From contig JAITUA010000018.1 of the NCBI GenBank assembly GCA_031286615.1, positions 62,001-126,000 on the forward strand: a DNA stretch of 64,000 bases, written 5' to 3'. The number at the start of each line of letters is the position of its first letter. The first letter of the stretch is position 1. The notes beneath the pieces are model-generated. The model worked only from the letters and a program-made list of their open reading frames with translations. It was not told the origin of the DNA and ran no database searches. Shown here piece by piece: positions 7,882 through 17,573 of the stretch. The DNA is from Chryseobacterium sp. (GTDB lineage: Bacteria; Bacteroidota; Bacteroidia; Flavobacteriales; Weeksellaceae). A program made the position numbers and the translations under genes.

Positions 7882-10695
7882 TTAAATTACGATATTCACA
7901 ATACGGTGAGGGACTACAATGATTTTTTCCGGGGTTTTACCCTCCAAAATCTGTTGCATTTTCTCACTCGAAATCACCAAATCTTCCACTTCCTTGGCAG
8001 ATAATTGAGCTGAAAGTGAAATTTTGAACTTCATTTTACCATTTACGCTTACCGGATACTGAATTTCGTCTTCTACCAGATAATCTTCATTTAATACCGG
8101 GAACTTTTCAAACTCAATAGATGTATTGTGTCCCAGCAAACTCCACAGTTCTTCACAGATGTGAGGAGCATACGGAGAAATGATAACGGCCAGCGGTTCT
8201 AAAATATTGCGCTTGTTGCATTTTATTTTCTGAAGTTCATTTACAGCAATCATAAATGATGATACGGATGTATTGAAAGAGAAGTTTTCAATATCATATA
8301 CCACCTTCTTTATTAAGGTATGTAAAACTTTATATTCTGCTTTTGTTGGCTCTTCTTCTGAAACTTCAAATGAGTCTTCGCTGAAATACAGATTCCAGAA
8401 TTTTTTAAGGAACCCATATACTCCACTTAATCCCTGAGTATTCCAAGGTTTGGATTGTTCTAATGGACCTAAGAACATTTCATACAGTCTTAAACCATCA
8501 GCTCCGTACTCTTCACAGATATCATCAGGGTTTACCACATTGTATTTTGACTTGGACATTTTCTCTACTTCACGGTCTGTGATGTATTTTCCGTCTTCCA
8601 AAATAAATTCTGCATTAGCATAATCTGGTCTCCAAGCTTTGAATGCTTCAGTATCCAATTCGTCAGAAGTTCCTTTTAATAAGGATACATCAACGTGGAT
8701 CTGCTGAGTCTGGTAATCTTTAGCTAAATTTTTAGATACATATTGGTTGGTTCCGTCAATTCTATATACATATGCACTCATTCCTAAGATCATCCCCTGG
8801 TTGATCAATTTCTGGAATGGCTCATCGTGATTGATATATCCTCTGTCTTTTAAGAACATATTCCAGAAACGGGAATATAACAGGTGACCTGTTGCGTGTT
8901 CGCTACCACCAATATATAAATCTACCTGTCCCCAATAATCTGAAAGATCTTTTGCACAAAACTCTCCGTCATTCTGAGGATCCATATATCTAAGGAAATA
9001 CCATGAGCTTCCTGCCCAACCCGGCATAGTAGATAATTCTAACGGGAAAATAGTTTTATCATCAACAAGATCTGTAGCAACTACTTTCTGATTAGCTTCA
9101 TCCCATGCAAATTCTTTTGCATTTCCTAATGGTGGATCTCCATCTTCTGTTGGTAAATATTTTTCAACTTCAGGAAGTTCCAAAGGTAAAGCGGAAGTTG
9201 GCAGTGTGTATGGCATGCCATCCTTATAATATATAGGAACAGGTTCTCCCCAATAACGCTGTCTTGAGAAAATAGCATCACGCTGTCTGTAGTTTGTTGT
9301 TCCATGACCGATACCTTTAGTTTCGATCTCAGCAATGATTTTTGATTTCGCGTCATTATAACTCAATCCATTTAAGAAATCAGAGTTTACGCAAACTGAA
9401 TCTTTAGAATCAAAAGATTTTTCCTGAACGTCTTCTTCAGTTTCAACAACTTTTTTAATTTCAAGGTTGAATTTCTTAGCAAATCTGTGGTCACGTTCGT
9501 CATGTGCCGGAACAGCCATAACTGCTCCTGTTCCATATCCCATCAATACATAGTCTGAAATATAGATCGGCATTTTCTCATTACTGAACGGATTGATTGC
9601 ATAACTTCCTGTGAAAGCTCCGCTCACGTTTTTCACGTCAGACATTCTGTCTCTTTCTGTTTTTTTGGAAGTTTCTTCAATATAAGTATCTACTTCTGCT
9701 TTCTGAGCATCGGTAGTAATAGTTTCTACTAAAGGATTTTCCGGAGCCAGCACCATAAAAGTTGCTCCAAAAATAGTATCAGGTCTTGTTGTAAATACCT
9801 CAACAATTTCATCGTGACCTTCAACTTTAAACTGAACCTGTGCTCCCTGAGATTTTCCAATCCAGTATTCCTGGGAATCTTTCAAAGGTTGTGGCCAGTC
9901 CAAAGTATTTAATCCCTGTAATAATCTTTCAGAGTAAGCAGAAATTCTCATACTCCACTGCATCATTTTCTTTTGGAAAACAGGGAATCCTCCTCTTTCA
10001 GATTTACCGTCTTTCACTTCATCATTTGCCAATACGGTTCCTAATGCCGGACACCAGTTCACAGTAGTTTCTGCTCTGTAAGCAAGACGATAGTTTAACA
10101 GGATATCTTCTTTATCAAGATCGGAAGCCATTTTCCATTCTTCTGCGGTGAAATTTAATTCATCGTTTTGATTGGCATTTAATCCTTCGGTTCCTTTTTC
10201 TTCAAAATGTTGGATTAATGAATCAATAGATTCTGCCTTGTCAGTATTTTTATTATACCAGGAGTGGTACAGCTGGATAAAGATCCACTGTGTCCATTTA
10301 TAGTAAGAGGCATCTGAAGTTCTCACTTCTCTGCTCCAATCAAATGAAAATCCGATTTTTCTTAACTGTTCTTCGTATCTGTTGATATTTTGTTCTGTAG
10401 TAATAGCCGGATGCTGTCCTGTCTGGATAGCATATTGCTCAGCAGGAAGTCCAAAGCTGTCATATCCTACCGGGTGAAGAACATTAAACCCCTGATGTCT
10501 TTTGTATCTTGCATAGATATCCGATGCTATATATCCCAGCGGGTGACCTACGTGAAGACCTGCTCCGGATGGGTACGGAAACATATCGAGTACATAAAAT
10601 TTGGGTTTATCTGTATTATTAGAGGTTTTATAGGTTTGATTTTCCTCCCAGTATTTCTGCCACTTTTTTTCTATCTGCTGATGATCGTAAAACAC
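7882..10695 (-). CDS. leuS: Leucyl-tRNA synthetase
   Basis: 937 residues. Class I synthetase charging tRNA-Leu. The HIGH-type motif is HVGH (48-51) after PYPSGAGL, and the KMSKS loop is near residues 713-717. The CP1 editing domain sits between them (GTGAVMAVPAHDERD). The SSWYFLRYMDP signature is present, as are the anticodon-binding helices and the C-terminal domain. Length is above the E. coli enzyme (about 860) because of inserted segments, for example around residues 155-195. It is transcribed alone. Confidence 0.97.
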   Translation of the reverse strand: MFYDHQQIEKKWQKYWEENQTYKTSNNTDKPKFYVLDMFPYPSGAGLHVGHPLGYIASDIYARYKRHQGFNVLHPVGYDSFGLPAEQYAIQTGQHPAITTEQNINRYEEQLRKIGFSFDWSREVRTSDASYYKWTQWIFIQLYHSWYNKNTDKAESIDSLIQHFEEKGTEGLNANQNDELNFTAEEWKMASDLDKEDILLNYRLAYRAETTVNWCPALGTVLANDEVKDGKSERGGFPVFQKKMMQWSMRISAYSERLLQGLNTLDWPQPLKDSQEYWIGKSQGAQVQFKVEGHDEIVEVFTTRPDTIFGATFMVLAPENPLVETITTDAQKAEVDTYIEETSKKTERDRMSDVKNVSGAFTGSYAINPFSNEKMPIYISDYVLMGYGTGAVMAVPAHDERDHRFAKKFNLEIKKVVETEEDVQEKSFDSKDSVCVNSDFLNGLSYNDAKSKIIAEIETKGIGHGTTNYRQRDAIFSRQRYWGEPVPIYYKDGMPYTLPTSALPLELPEVEKYLPTEDGDPPLGNAKEFAWDEANQKVVATDLVDDKTIFPLELSTMPGWAGSSWYFLRYMDPQNDGEFCAKDLSDYWGQVDLYIGGSEHATGHLLYSRFWNMFLKDRGYINHDEPFQKLINQGMILGMSAYVYRIDGTNQYVSKNLAKDYQTQQIHVDVSLLKGTSDELDTEAFKAWRPDYANAEFILEDGKYITDREVEKMSKSKYNVVNPDDICEEYGADGLRLYEMFLGPLEQSKPWNTQGLSGVYGFLKKFWNLYFSEDSFEVSEEEPTKAEYKVLHTLIKKVVYDIENFSFNTSVSSFMIAVNELQKIKCNKRNILEPLAVIISPYAPHICEELWSLLGHNTSIEFEKFPVLNEDYLVEDEIQYPVSVNGKMKFKISLSAQLSAKEVEDLVISSEKMQQILEGKTPEKIIVVPHRIVNIVI

Positions 10696-10759
10696 TTTAT
10701 ATATATGTTATATGTTAGACTTTAAAATATCGAATTATTTTCTCTTTTAACAAGATTCA

Positions 10760-10767
10760 CAAAAATA
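10760..10767 (-). promoter_or_regulatory. Promoter -7 element for leuS
   Basis: TATTTTTG on the minus strand, 65 bases before the leuS start. It matches TAnnTTTG. Confidence 0.5.
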
Positions 10768-10823
10768 ATGATTTTAAAGTAAATGGAAATTTAATTTATG
10801 ATGAATTGCAATTCTGTTCTCAA

Positions 10824-10850
10824 CAAAAAAATCCCATCCGGAGATGAGAT
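10824..10850 (-). terminator. Terminator after the lipocalin-like gene
   Basis: 8-bp stem (10831-10838 with 10843-10850, one G-U pair), CCGG-type loop, followed by seven T on the minus strand. Confidence 0.75.
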
Positions 10851-10876
10851 CTGTTTATATCCTGAAGTATATACTA

Positions 10877-11350
10877 TTATTGAGTAACTCTTTTGAAGGT
10901 ATATGTTCTTGTCTGGAATATAGTAGGATCCTGAGTCTCCTCTCTTACAGCAAGGTTGAGCGTTGTATCATCCAACGTAATAACCTTTGCATTTTGCGGC
11001 TCTACAATCCCCTGAATTTTCATTTGAACGTCTTTTCCTTCCTTATTATAGGTATAATTGAATTTTATATCAGAAAGAATAGCACACTGACCAGGTGTAG
11101 CGGTATCTCCCCAGTTCGTTTTTCCTCCTTTGGAATCAACGCTGAACCACCATCTTGTCTGCTTCTGGCAGTCAGTATAAGTAATTGTGTTAGAAACCGG
11201 ATCTTCACCAATCTCAACAGTAGTAACTACTTCTTTTAACGGTTGCCATGTCCCAACTAGAGGAGCTTCCAGAACAGTATCATTGTCATCACTACATCCT
11301 GTAGCTGCAAACAAAGACAAACCTGCAAATAGTAATGCTAATTTCTTCAT
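10877..11350 (-). CDS. Lipocalin-like lipoprotein
   Basis: 157 residues. Lipoprotein signal MKKLALLFAGLSLFAATGC with the lipid-carrying Cys at residue 19, then an Asp/Asn-rich spacer. The segment LVGTWQPLKEV followed by alternating strands resembles the lipocalin-like domain common in Bacteroidetes lipoproteins (start of the barrel plus regular beta strands). Ligand and role are unknown. It is a single gene with its own terminator. Confidence 0.8.
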   Translation of the reverse strand: MKKLALLFAGLSLFAATGCSDDNDTVLEAPLVGTWQPLKEVVTTVEIGEDPVSNTITYTDCQKQTRWWFSVDSKGGKTNWGDTATPGQCAILSDIKFNYTYNKEGKDVQMKIQGIVEPQNAKVITLDDTTLNLAVREETQDPTIFQTRTYTFKRVTQ

Positions 11351-11523
11351 AGATCAATTTTTTCAAGCGCTAAAATTATAATTTTTTTGATTTATATTAC
11401 TATTTTTTATGAAAAATTATTTTATTGACCTTTATTTATATATATTTTAAACTCCTGAGACCTCATTTTCCCTTTATTTAACAAATAATGAGTAGATGCA
11501 CCCATTCATTTTATTAAAAAAGT

Positions 11524-11531
11524 TATTTTTG
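11524..11531 (+). promoter_or_regulatory. Promoter -7 element for the acyltransferase operon
   Basis: TATTTTTG, 17 bases before the acyltransferase ATG. No clear -33 box. Confidence 0.45.
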
Positions 11532-11548
11532 CAAGAAAGAAAATACAA

Positions 11549-12526
11549 ATGCAGGATATTACGAAAAACAATTTTGATTTCATACGTGTTCTCCTTGCCT
11601 TTATTGTCTTTCTTGGACATCTTGGCACCCTCAGCGCTTCACCAGATCTTAAAATTTTTGAACACAGCCCCATAGAAATTGCTGTTTTTGGCTTCTTTGC
11701 TGTGAGCGGATTTCTTATTGCAAGGAGTTATGACAGGTCTTCAAGCCTGAAAAGTTATTTAAAAAAGAGAATCAAAAGAATTGTTCCCGCTTACTTATTG
11801 GTTATTTTTTTATGTGCGATTTTATTGAGTTTGGTAAGTACCTATTCTTTCACCGAATATTTCAGTAACACACAAGTTTACAAATACCTTTTTTGGAATT
11901 CATTATTTTTAAATTTTAAAGCACCCTGGCTTCCCGGAGTTTTTGGCAATCAAGCAGTGAATGGCGCTCTATGGACGCTGAAAATAGAAATGTGCTATTA
12001 TTTCTCTGTCCCTTTGTTGTTTTTGCTTTTCGGAAAAAATAATAAGTACAGAAATATAAGCCTGATTATTTTATACTTTTTATCCCTTGTTTATCTAAAT
12101 TATTTTGAATCTATAAATAAAATTTCACTTGCCAAACAGCTTCCCGGAACACTATCTTATTTTATCCCCGGAATGCTGATTTACTTTAATTTTGATAAAT
12201 TCATCAAACATAAAAATATACTTTTCATCATTGCTCTTGCTACGGTGTGGATTGATTTATATTTAAACATTCAGCTTTTTTCTCCAATGATGATCGGGGT
12301 TATCGTAATGTATATTGCCTATTCATTCAAATTCTTAAATAATTTTGGAAAATACGGTGATTTCACATACGGAATCTACATTTTCCACTTCCCTATTATC
12401 AGAACTTTCCAGACTTTAGGATTGTTTGAAGATTACAATCCATTTGTAATGGCTTTGGTATGTATGTTGGTGGTCATTGCGGTAGGAGTAAGCTCCTGGC
12501 ATTTTTATGAAAAAAGATTTTTATAA
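11549..12526 (+). CDS. Membrane acyltransferase (acyltransferase 3 / OafA family)
   Basis: 325 residues with about ten hydrophobic segments across the whole length. The N-terminus (NNFDFIRVLLAFIVFLGHLG) carries the family's Arg and catalytic-type His, and AVSGFLIARSYD and ALWTLKIEMCYYF are typical acyltransferase-3 motifs. Such enzymes transfer acetyl or other acyl groups to surface glycans at the inner membrane. A GT2 gene follows 23 bases later, so modification of LPS, capsule or O-antigen is likely. The acceptor is unknown. Confidence 0.88.
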   Translation: MQDITKNNFDFIRVLLAFIVFLGHLGTLSASPDLKIFEHSPIEIAVFGFFAVSGFLIARSYDRSSSLKSYLKKRIKRIVPAYLLVIFLCAILLSLVSTYSFTEYFSNTQVYKYLFWNSLFLNFKAPWLPGVFGNQAVNGALWTLKIEMCYYFSVPLLFLLFGKNNKYRNISLIILYFLSLVYLNYFESINKISLAKQLPGTLSYFIPGMLIYFNFDKFIKHKNILFIIALATVWIDLYLNIQLFSPMMIGVIVMYIAYSFKFLNNFGKYGDFTYGIYIFHFPIIRTFQTLGLFEDYNPFVMALVCMLVVIAVGVSSWHFYEKRFL

Positions 12527-12549
12527 TTTTACAGTCTCAAAAAGCATAA

Positions 12550-13305
12550 ATGAAAGATCTTGTCTCCATTATCACTCCCTGTTATAATTCTGCAGAATTT
12601 ATCGAGGAAACCATACAATCTGTTCTTAACCAAACCTACGAAAACTGGGAATGGATGATCACTGATGATCTATCAAAAGATAACACTGTTGAGATCATCA
12701 GAAAATACAATGATCCCAGAATAAAACTGCAGGTACTTGAAAAAAACGGCGGAGCAGGAAACGCCAGAAACAACAGTCTGGAAAGAGCACAAGGAAGATA
12801 TATCGCTTTTCTGGATTCTGATGATTACTGGTATCCTGAATATCTGGAAACAATGACAAATTACATGCAGGAACATAGTGCAGAGCTTGTTTACTGCAAT
12901 TATTCAAGATGTGATGAACAGCTTCAGCCTGTTCTGAAAGACTTCCTTGCTGATAAGATTGTTACTTTCTCCAATCTGCTGAAGACCTGCCGTCTGGCAC
13001 CGGTTTCCACAATGTACGATACCAAAAGGGTTGGAAAGTTTTTGTTTCCTGTAAAAAGCAAGCGTGAGGATCATGTGATGTGGCTTAATCTTTTAAAAGT
13101 AATTCCTGAAGGGATTCCTGTAAAAAAGACACTGGCAAAATACAGAATGCGCGAAAACAGTGTTTCCAGAAAGAAAAAAAACATCATCAAAGATCAATAT
13201 CTTGTTTATAAGGATTTCATGGGCTTTTCAACATTAAAATCATTGTATTATACGGCGAACTGGGCGCTGAACGGATTCATGAAGTATTCGAAAATTTTCA
13301 ATTAA
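12550..13305 (+). CDS. Family 2 glycosyltransferase
   Basis: 251 residues, GT-A fold. N-terminal SIITPCYNSAEFI nucleotide-binding strand, the TDD motif near 38-40, and the metal-binding DSDD at 89-92. The C-terminal part is basic and hydrophobic, consistent with peripheral membrane attachment. It adds a sugar from a nucleotide donor to an envelope glycan; donor and acceptor are unknown. The stop overlaps the next start by one base (TAATG), indicating coupling. Confidence 0.9.
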   Translation: MKDLVSIITPCYNSAEFIEETIQSVLNQTYENWEWMITDDLSKDNTVEIIRKYNDPRIKLQVLEKNGGAGNARNNSLERAQGRYIAFLDSDDYWYPEYLETMTNYMQEHSAELVYCNYSRCDEQLQPVLKDFLADKIVTFSNLLKTCRLAPVSTMYDTKRVGKFLFPVKSKREDHVMWLNLLKVIPEGIPVKKTLAKYRMRENSVSRKKKNIIKDQYLVYKDFMGFSTLKSLYYTANWALNGFMKYSKIFN

Positions 13306-13931
13306 TGGAGTATTCAAAAGAGTTCAAAGCCGCTCTGAGCGCTTTTTCCGGTACCGAGAAAGACAAACTTATTTTCAGACTTCTGAGAAAGGATAAATTA
13401 TTGTCTAAAAAGCTGTATTTCGAGCTTATTGACCCGGAAACTACAGATGATAAAAGAAATGCAATGGAGGAAATTGTAGCGGAAAAGGTTCTTTTAGCGT
13501 CAAAATATACCGGAAATGCTCCCTATTTTCTGACTATTATCCGAAAGATAAGTGCAGAAATCACTGAACATATCAAAATTACCACCGATAAATTCGGGGA
13601 AGTTTCACTGAATCTTCTTCTTATCAATAAAATCCTGGAAAACAACAGCGACCTCAGCAGACAGAGGTTTGATAATGTTTACAAACTATATATTTATATC
13701 ATCAACAAAGTATTCAAGTCTTTGACTCTTATTAAAAAACTGGATGAAGATTACTGGATGGAAATTGATGAATATCTGCGTGACACTCAAAAGAAGATCT
13801 CAGAAAACCATTATCTTCAAAAGCTCTGCGCCAACAATGGTCTTGAAATCAACTGGCTGGAATGCGACAGAATTCCCGACAATATAGATCAGATCATGAA
13901 GGAAATGAAAAGCCAGGGATATTTAAGATAA
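13305..13931 (+). CDS. Unknown helical protein coupled to a glycosyltransferase
   Basis: 208 residues, no signal peptide and no membrane segment. The predicted content is nearly all helical with many Lys/Glu (KDKLIFRLLRKDKLLSKKLYFELI). I recognise no family. The one-base overlap with the GT2 gene upstream shows coupling. The 3' end overlaps the convergent waaA gene by 9 bases, so the two transcripts are antisense at their ends. Confidence 0.72.
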   Translation: MEYSKEFKAALSAFSGTEKDKLIFRLLRKDKLLSKKLYFELIDPETTDDKRNAMEEIVAEKVLLASKYTGNAPYFLTIIRKISAEITEHIKITTDKFGEVSLNLLLINKILENNSDLSRQRFDNVYKLYIYIINKVFKSLTLIKKLDEDYWMEIDEYLRDTQKKISENHYLQKLCANNGLEINWLECDRIPDNIDQIMKEMKSQGYLR

Positions 13932-15161
13932 AATTTTCTGCAGAATCATTTGAGTTGAATCTGGTTTTCCATCTACGAATTTTCCTGCATTTTGAGACAT
14001 TTCTGTAAGTTCTTCCTGGTTGTCTTCATTCATGAGAAATAAAACAAATTCTGCGGCTGTATATTCGTCTGGAAATGATTTCCCGCCATTTGCAGCAATC
14101 AGATCATCAGCTTCCGGATTCTTTTTATAATGATTTCCAAAAACTACAGGAACGCCAAAAGTTGCTGCTTCCAGAATATTATGAAGTCCGGCATCATGAA
14201 ATCCTCCTCCTACAACAGCTGCATCTGCGTAAGAATATAGTTTTGATAATAAACCAATACTGTCTATAATCAGAAGTTGAGCGTTGTTGGTGGATAATTG
14301 AGTGTTTTGTATTTGACTATACAATAAGGCATTCGGAAATATACTTTTCAAATGTTCTACTCTTTTCAGATCATGTGGAGCGATAATAAGTTTCAACGTA
14401 TTATTTTTACGGGAAACGACTTCTGCTATTTTTTCTTCGGCCTGCCACGAACTTCCGAAAACTACAGCTTTATTTTCTCCTATAAAATCCGCAATAAAGT
14501 CAACATGGTTGTTCCGATCACGAAGTTGCTTTACTCTGTCAAACCTTGTATCTCCCGTTACAGAAGATTTCATCAATCCCACACTTTTAGCCAGGGCTAA
14601 GGAAAATTGAGTCTGATGAAAAAACCAATCTACATCTTTCTGAAGCTGCTTTACAAACCATTTACCATAGGAAGTAAAGAAGGATTGTCTTTCATAGAAC
14701 AGAGCTGAAATAACGTAGATTTTCGTCCCTTTACTTTTCAGTTCAGCTAGCAGATTATACCAGTAATCATATTTAACCGTAAAAAATAGTTCAGTATTAA
14801 ACTGTGATATAAATTCTTTCACAGTCCTTTTTTTATCGAATGGCAAGTAACAAATTACGTCTGCAATGTGTTTTTTTTTAACGACATTCTCATACCCTGA
14901 AGGAGAAAAAAATGTCACCAGAACTTTATGCTGGGGAAAATTCTCTTTAAGCTTTTCCAAAACTGGCAGTCCCTGCTCATATTCTCCCAAACTGGCAGCA
15001 TGCATCCAGATTACTTTATCTGTTTTTGTAAATGCAGATTTTACTTTATCCAGCGACTGTTTTCTCCCTTCAACGCCTTTTTTAGTTTTGTCATTAATCA
15101 ATGCAAAAACCTTCATTCCAAAAGTAAGGAGACTGATAAATATATTGTATAGAAAAGCCAT
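13923..15161 (-). CDS. waaA: 3-deoxy-D-manno-octulosonic acid (Kdo) transferase
   Basis: 412 residues. GT-B enzyme that attaches Kdo to lipid A precursors at the inner membrane. An N-terminal membrane anchor (about 1-22) is followed by the Kdo-transferase N domain (MHAASLGEYEQGLPVLEKL). The C-terminal donor domain has VVFGSSWQAEEKI and AAVVGGGFHDAGLHNILEAATFGVPVVFG, matching the family's conserved C-terminal region. It is the last gene of a minus-strand run, five bases after the cupin gene. Confidence 0.93.
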   Translation of the reverse strand: MAFLYNIFISLLTFGMKVFALINDKTKKGVEGRKQSLDKVKSAFTKTDKVIWMHAASLGEYEQGLPVLEKLKENFPQHKVLVTFFSPSGYENVVKKKHIADVICYLPFDKKRTVKEFISQFNTELFFTVKYDYWYNLLAELKSKGTKIYVISALFYERQSFFTSYGKWFVKQLQKDVDWFFHQTQFSLALAKSVGLMKSSVTGDTRFDRVKQLRDRNNHVDFIADFIGENKAVVFGSSWQAEEKIAEVVSRKNNTLKLIIAPHDLKRVEHLKSIFPNALLYSQIQNTQLSTNNAQLLIIDSIGLLSKLYSYADAAVVGGGFHDAGLHNILEAATFGVPVVFGNHYKKNPEADDLIAANGGKSFPDEYTAAEFVLFLMNEDNQEELTEMSQNAGKFVDGKPDSTQMILQKILS

Positions 15162-15166
15162 ATTTA

Positions 15167-15511
15167 TTATTCTTTTATTTCAATTCTATCATGATCCGTA
15201 GGAGGATTGGATATGACTAAAAATTCGATTTCTTCAGTGGATTCATTGGAGATAAAATGTTTTGATTCCGGTGCAACAGAAATAGATTCTCCCTGTTTAA
15301 CTGAATATTTTTCTTCATTGATATGGAATACGGCTTCTCCTTTCAGAATATAAAAAAACTGTTCTGACACTTTATGATAGTGTAGTTTTTCTGACGTTCC
15401 CGCAGGCATTGTTTCCTGCTTCACAGATAAGCTTTGTGTATTTTTAAGGATCCAGCTGTCACAATGGTTTCCCCAAGTATAATGTTCTGAATTATCTTTA
15501 GAATGTATCAT
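15167..15511 (-). CDS. Cupin-domain protein
   Basis: 114 residues forming a single cupin barrel. Motif 1 is seen in LHYHKVSEQFFYILKGEAVF (metal-binding His/Glu) and motif 2 in the ESISVAPESKHFISN region. It could be a sugar isomerase/epimerase-like or metal-binding protein, but substrate cannot be told from sequence. The start codon overlaps the stop of the upstream DUF1648 gene (ATGA). Confidence 0.85.
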   Translation of the reverse strand: MIHSKDNSEHYTWGNHCDSWILKNTQSLSVKQETMPAGTSEKLHYHKVSEQFFYILKGEAVFHINEEKYSVKQGESISVAPESKHFISNESTEEIEFLVISNPPTDHDRIEIKE

Positions 15512-15975
15512 TTGAATAGATGGGCAATAAAAAGCAGTGCTGGAGTAAATAACACGACTGATATAAAAATAGCAGCAAATGAAATCCTGGGTTTAGCTTT
15601 ATCATCAACAGCATATCTGAACATATAGTCCTGAATATTTGTAAAAATGACCGCCAATACTACAAAAAGAATTCTCAATCCAATTTTCATAATTAAAAAC
15701 TGAGCATTCATATTCTGATCTGTAATTTCTACAGGGAAATTAGTATCTTCAGGATGTTTTAATCCATAGACAAACAGAGCATATAGTCCAAGAGCTAATA
15801 CGGGCATCAGAAATGCATATATTTTCCCACCAAATCCATCAGCCTTTCCTTCCATATCAAAATGTACAGGAATTCTCTCTGGCAATGTACTATAGTTTTT
15901 CAGAGTAAATCCCCACAAGAAAGCTACCCATCCAAAATTAAAAATATCAAAAATTGTAAAAAGAATATTTTCCAT
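15508..15975 (-). CDS. DUF1648-type membrane protein
   Basis: 155 residues, four hydrophobic segments. The segment YSTLPERIPVHFDMEGKADGFGGK is the DUF1648 signature found in small membrane proteins, some linked to SdpI-type immunity. Function here is unknown. It is the first gene of the DUF1648-cupin-waaA run, with a 4-base overlap to the cupin gene. Confidence 0.82.
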   Translation of the reverse strand: MENILFTIFDIFNFGWVAFLWGFTLKNYSTLPERIPVHFDMEGKADGFGGKIYAFLMPVLALGLYALFVYGLKHPEDTNFPVEITDQNMNAQFLIMKIGLRILFVVLAVIFTNIQDYMFRYAVDDKAKPRISFAAIFISVVLFTPALLFIAHLFK

Positions 15976-15997
15976 TTCAGATGAGATTGAATTAGGA

Positions 15998-16714
15998 TTA
16001 GATTACACTTTTCAGTACTCTCAGTTTGTGAGTATGCTTGTTCATTTCTTTATTGAAAATCCCCGTGGAATCCAATGTATCAATTCTTACTTTTCCGGAA
16101 GCATGAATGATCTTTTGATTATCCAGCATAATACCTACGTGAATAATTTTTCCTTCTGCATTTTCAAAGAAAGCAAGGTCACCAGGCTGTGTTTCTTCTA
16201 CAAAGGTAAGTGGTTCTCCTACCTCAGCCTGCTGTGAAGCATCTCTTGGAATTTTAATATTGTGAATTTTATAGACCAATTGAGTAAATCCTGAGCAGTC
16301 TACTGCAAAAAAACTTTTGCCACCCCACAAATAAGGTACATTAAGGAATTCTTTTGCCGCCATAGCAATACTTTCACGCACATCATGACTTCTCCTTGAA
16401 GCAACCACAGGAAAATCCACTTCTGATCCCATAGACAATAGTGTCTTCCCGTCATTCATCAATACAGAAGAAAAGTCTTCAGTAACGACAGTCACTTTTC
16501 TTGCTGCCAGTTCTTCATCCGTTACCGGTTTCAACTGTTTGGTATCCATCCATCCTTCATAGCCGTCATAATGCATTTTTATTTTGGTCCAGTTTTTATC
16601 TACTTCCAAAATATCTGCACTTTCTCCAAACAATATTTCCGTAACAATTTCAGCTCTGTCAGAATTTTCTGCACGAACCGGCGCTACTGTAACAATACAA
16701 ATTCCTTTATTCAT
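15998..16714 (-). CDS. NlpC/P60 (C40) cell-wall peptidase
   Basis: 238 residues. An N-terminal SH3-like domain (about 1-64, ending YDGYEGWMDTKQL) precedes a C40 cysteine-peptidase domain with catalytic Cys140 (DCSG), His192 (HVG) and His204 (HASG). YkfC-like enzymes of this layout cleave D-Glu-diaminopimelate bonds in recycled muropeptides. There is no signal peptide, in line with a cytoplasmic recycling role. It starts 22 bases upstream of the DUF1648 gene and may share its transcript. Confidence 0.9.
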   Translation of the reverse strand: MNKGICIVTVAPVRAENSDRAEIVTEILFGESADILEVDKNWTKIKMHYDGYEGWMDTKQLKPVTDEELAARKVTVVTEDFSSVLMNDGKTLLSMGSEVDFPVVASRRSHDVRESIAMAAKEFLNVPYLWGGKSFFAVDCSGFTQLVYKIHNIKIPRDASQQAEVGEPLTFVEETQPGDLAFFENAEGKIIHVGIMLDNQKIIHASGKVRIDTLDSTGIFNKEMNKHTHKLRVLKSVI

Positions 16715-16802
16715 TAACTCTCAGTTTAAAGATTGAATAATTTAAAGATTAAAAATACAAGATTTACAACCTTTTAACTATTTTACTCTTTGAATATTTT
16801 AA

Positions 16803-17450
16803 TTACTTTCTGCGAAGAAAGTTGACTCCATCACGCAAAGGTAAAATAAGATTTTCAAAATCTTCGTCTTTTGCTGCCAAATCATTTAATTCCTGGATAG
16901 ACTGTGTAGATTTCAATTTTGGGTTTTCTTCCAGTACTTTTCCATACCACAAAACATTATCAAACAGGATTACCGTTCCGGACTTCGTATGAGGTTTTAT
17001 CAATCTAAAATATTCCGCATAATTTTCCTTATCGGCATCCACAAAAATCAGATCAAAAAACTCATCTGTTTCTTTTAAAAATTCTTTGGCATCCTGAAGT
17101 TTAAAATCAATCTGATTGGCATATTCACTGGATTCAAAATATTTTTTCGGCAGATAAGCAAGATCTTCGTTCACATCCAGCGTAGTAATTTTTCCGTCTT
17201 TGGCCAATCCTGATGCAAGGCATAATGTAGCATATCCTGTGAAGGTTCCTATTTCCAAAATACTTTTCGGCTGCAGCATCTGGGAAATAATAGTCAATAA
17301 CCTTCCCTGCTGGTATCCGGAGATCATATGAGGCTGTGTTGTTTTCTGGTAAGTCTCTCTTCTCAGTTTTTTCAGAATTTCGGATTCTGAAGAAGCGTGT
17401 GCTTCCAAATATCTGTCCATTTCAGGATTTTTTTCTTCAAAAAAACTCAT
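16803..17450 (-). CDS. SAM-dependent O-methyltransferase (COMT-like)
   Basis: 215 residues, close to the usual length of class I O-methyltransferase family 3. SAM-binding motif I is in ILEIGTFTGYATLCLA (about 60-75). The acidic DLIFVDADKENYAEY segment and the FDNVLWYGKV stretch are typical metal-binding positions. Substrate is unknown. The enzyme is soluble and transcribed alone or with the genes downstream. Confidence 0.9.
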   Translation of the reverse strand: MSFFEEKNPEMDRYLEAHASSESEILKKLRRETYQKTTQPHMISGYQQGRLLTIISQMLQPKSILEIGTFTGYATLCLASGLAKDGKITTLDVNEDLAYLPKKYFESSEYANQIDFKLQDAKEFLKETDEFFDLIFVDADKENYAEYFRLIKPHTKSGTVILFDNVLWYGKVLEENPKLKSTQSIQELNDLAAKDEDFENLILPLRDGVNFLRRK

Positions 17451-17512
17451 ACCATTTTAATTTAAAACAAATTTAAGGATTTTAAAGCTAGTTTTTAGAT
17501 TCAAAAAGAAGA

Positions 17513-17543
17513 TACAAAAAAAGAGAGAAATGAATCCCTCTTT
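17513..17543 (-). terminator. Terminator after the Cys-rich peptide gene
   Basis: 9-bp stem (17520-17528 with 17535-17543, one G-U pair), ending in seven T on the minus strand, 30 bases after the peptide stop. Confidence 0.75.
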
Positions 17544-17573
17544 AAATATTTCTGCAATAGCTTTAAAAAGTAA

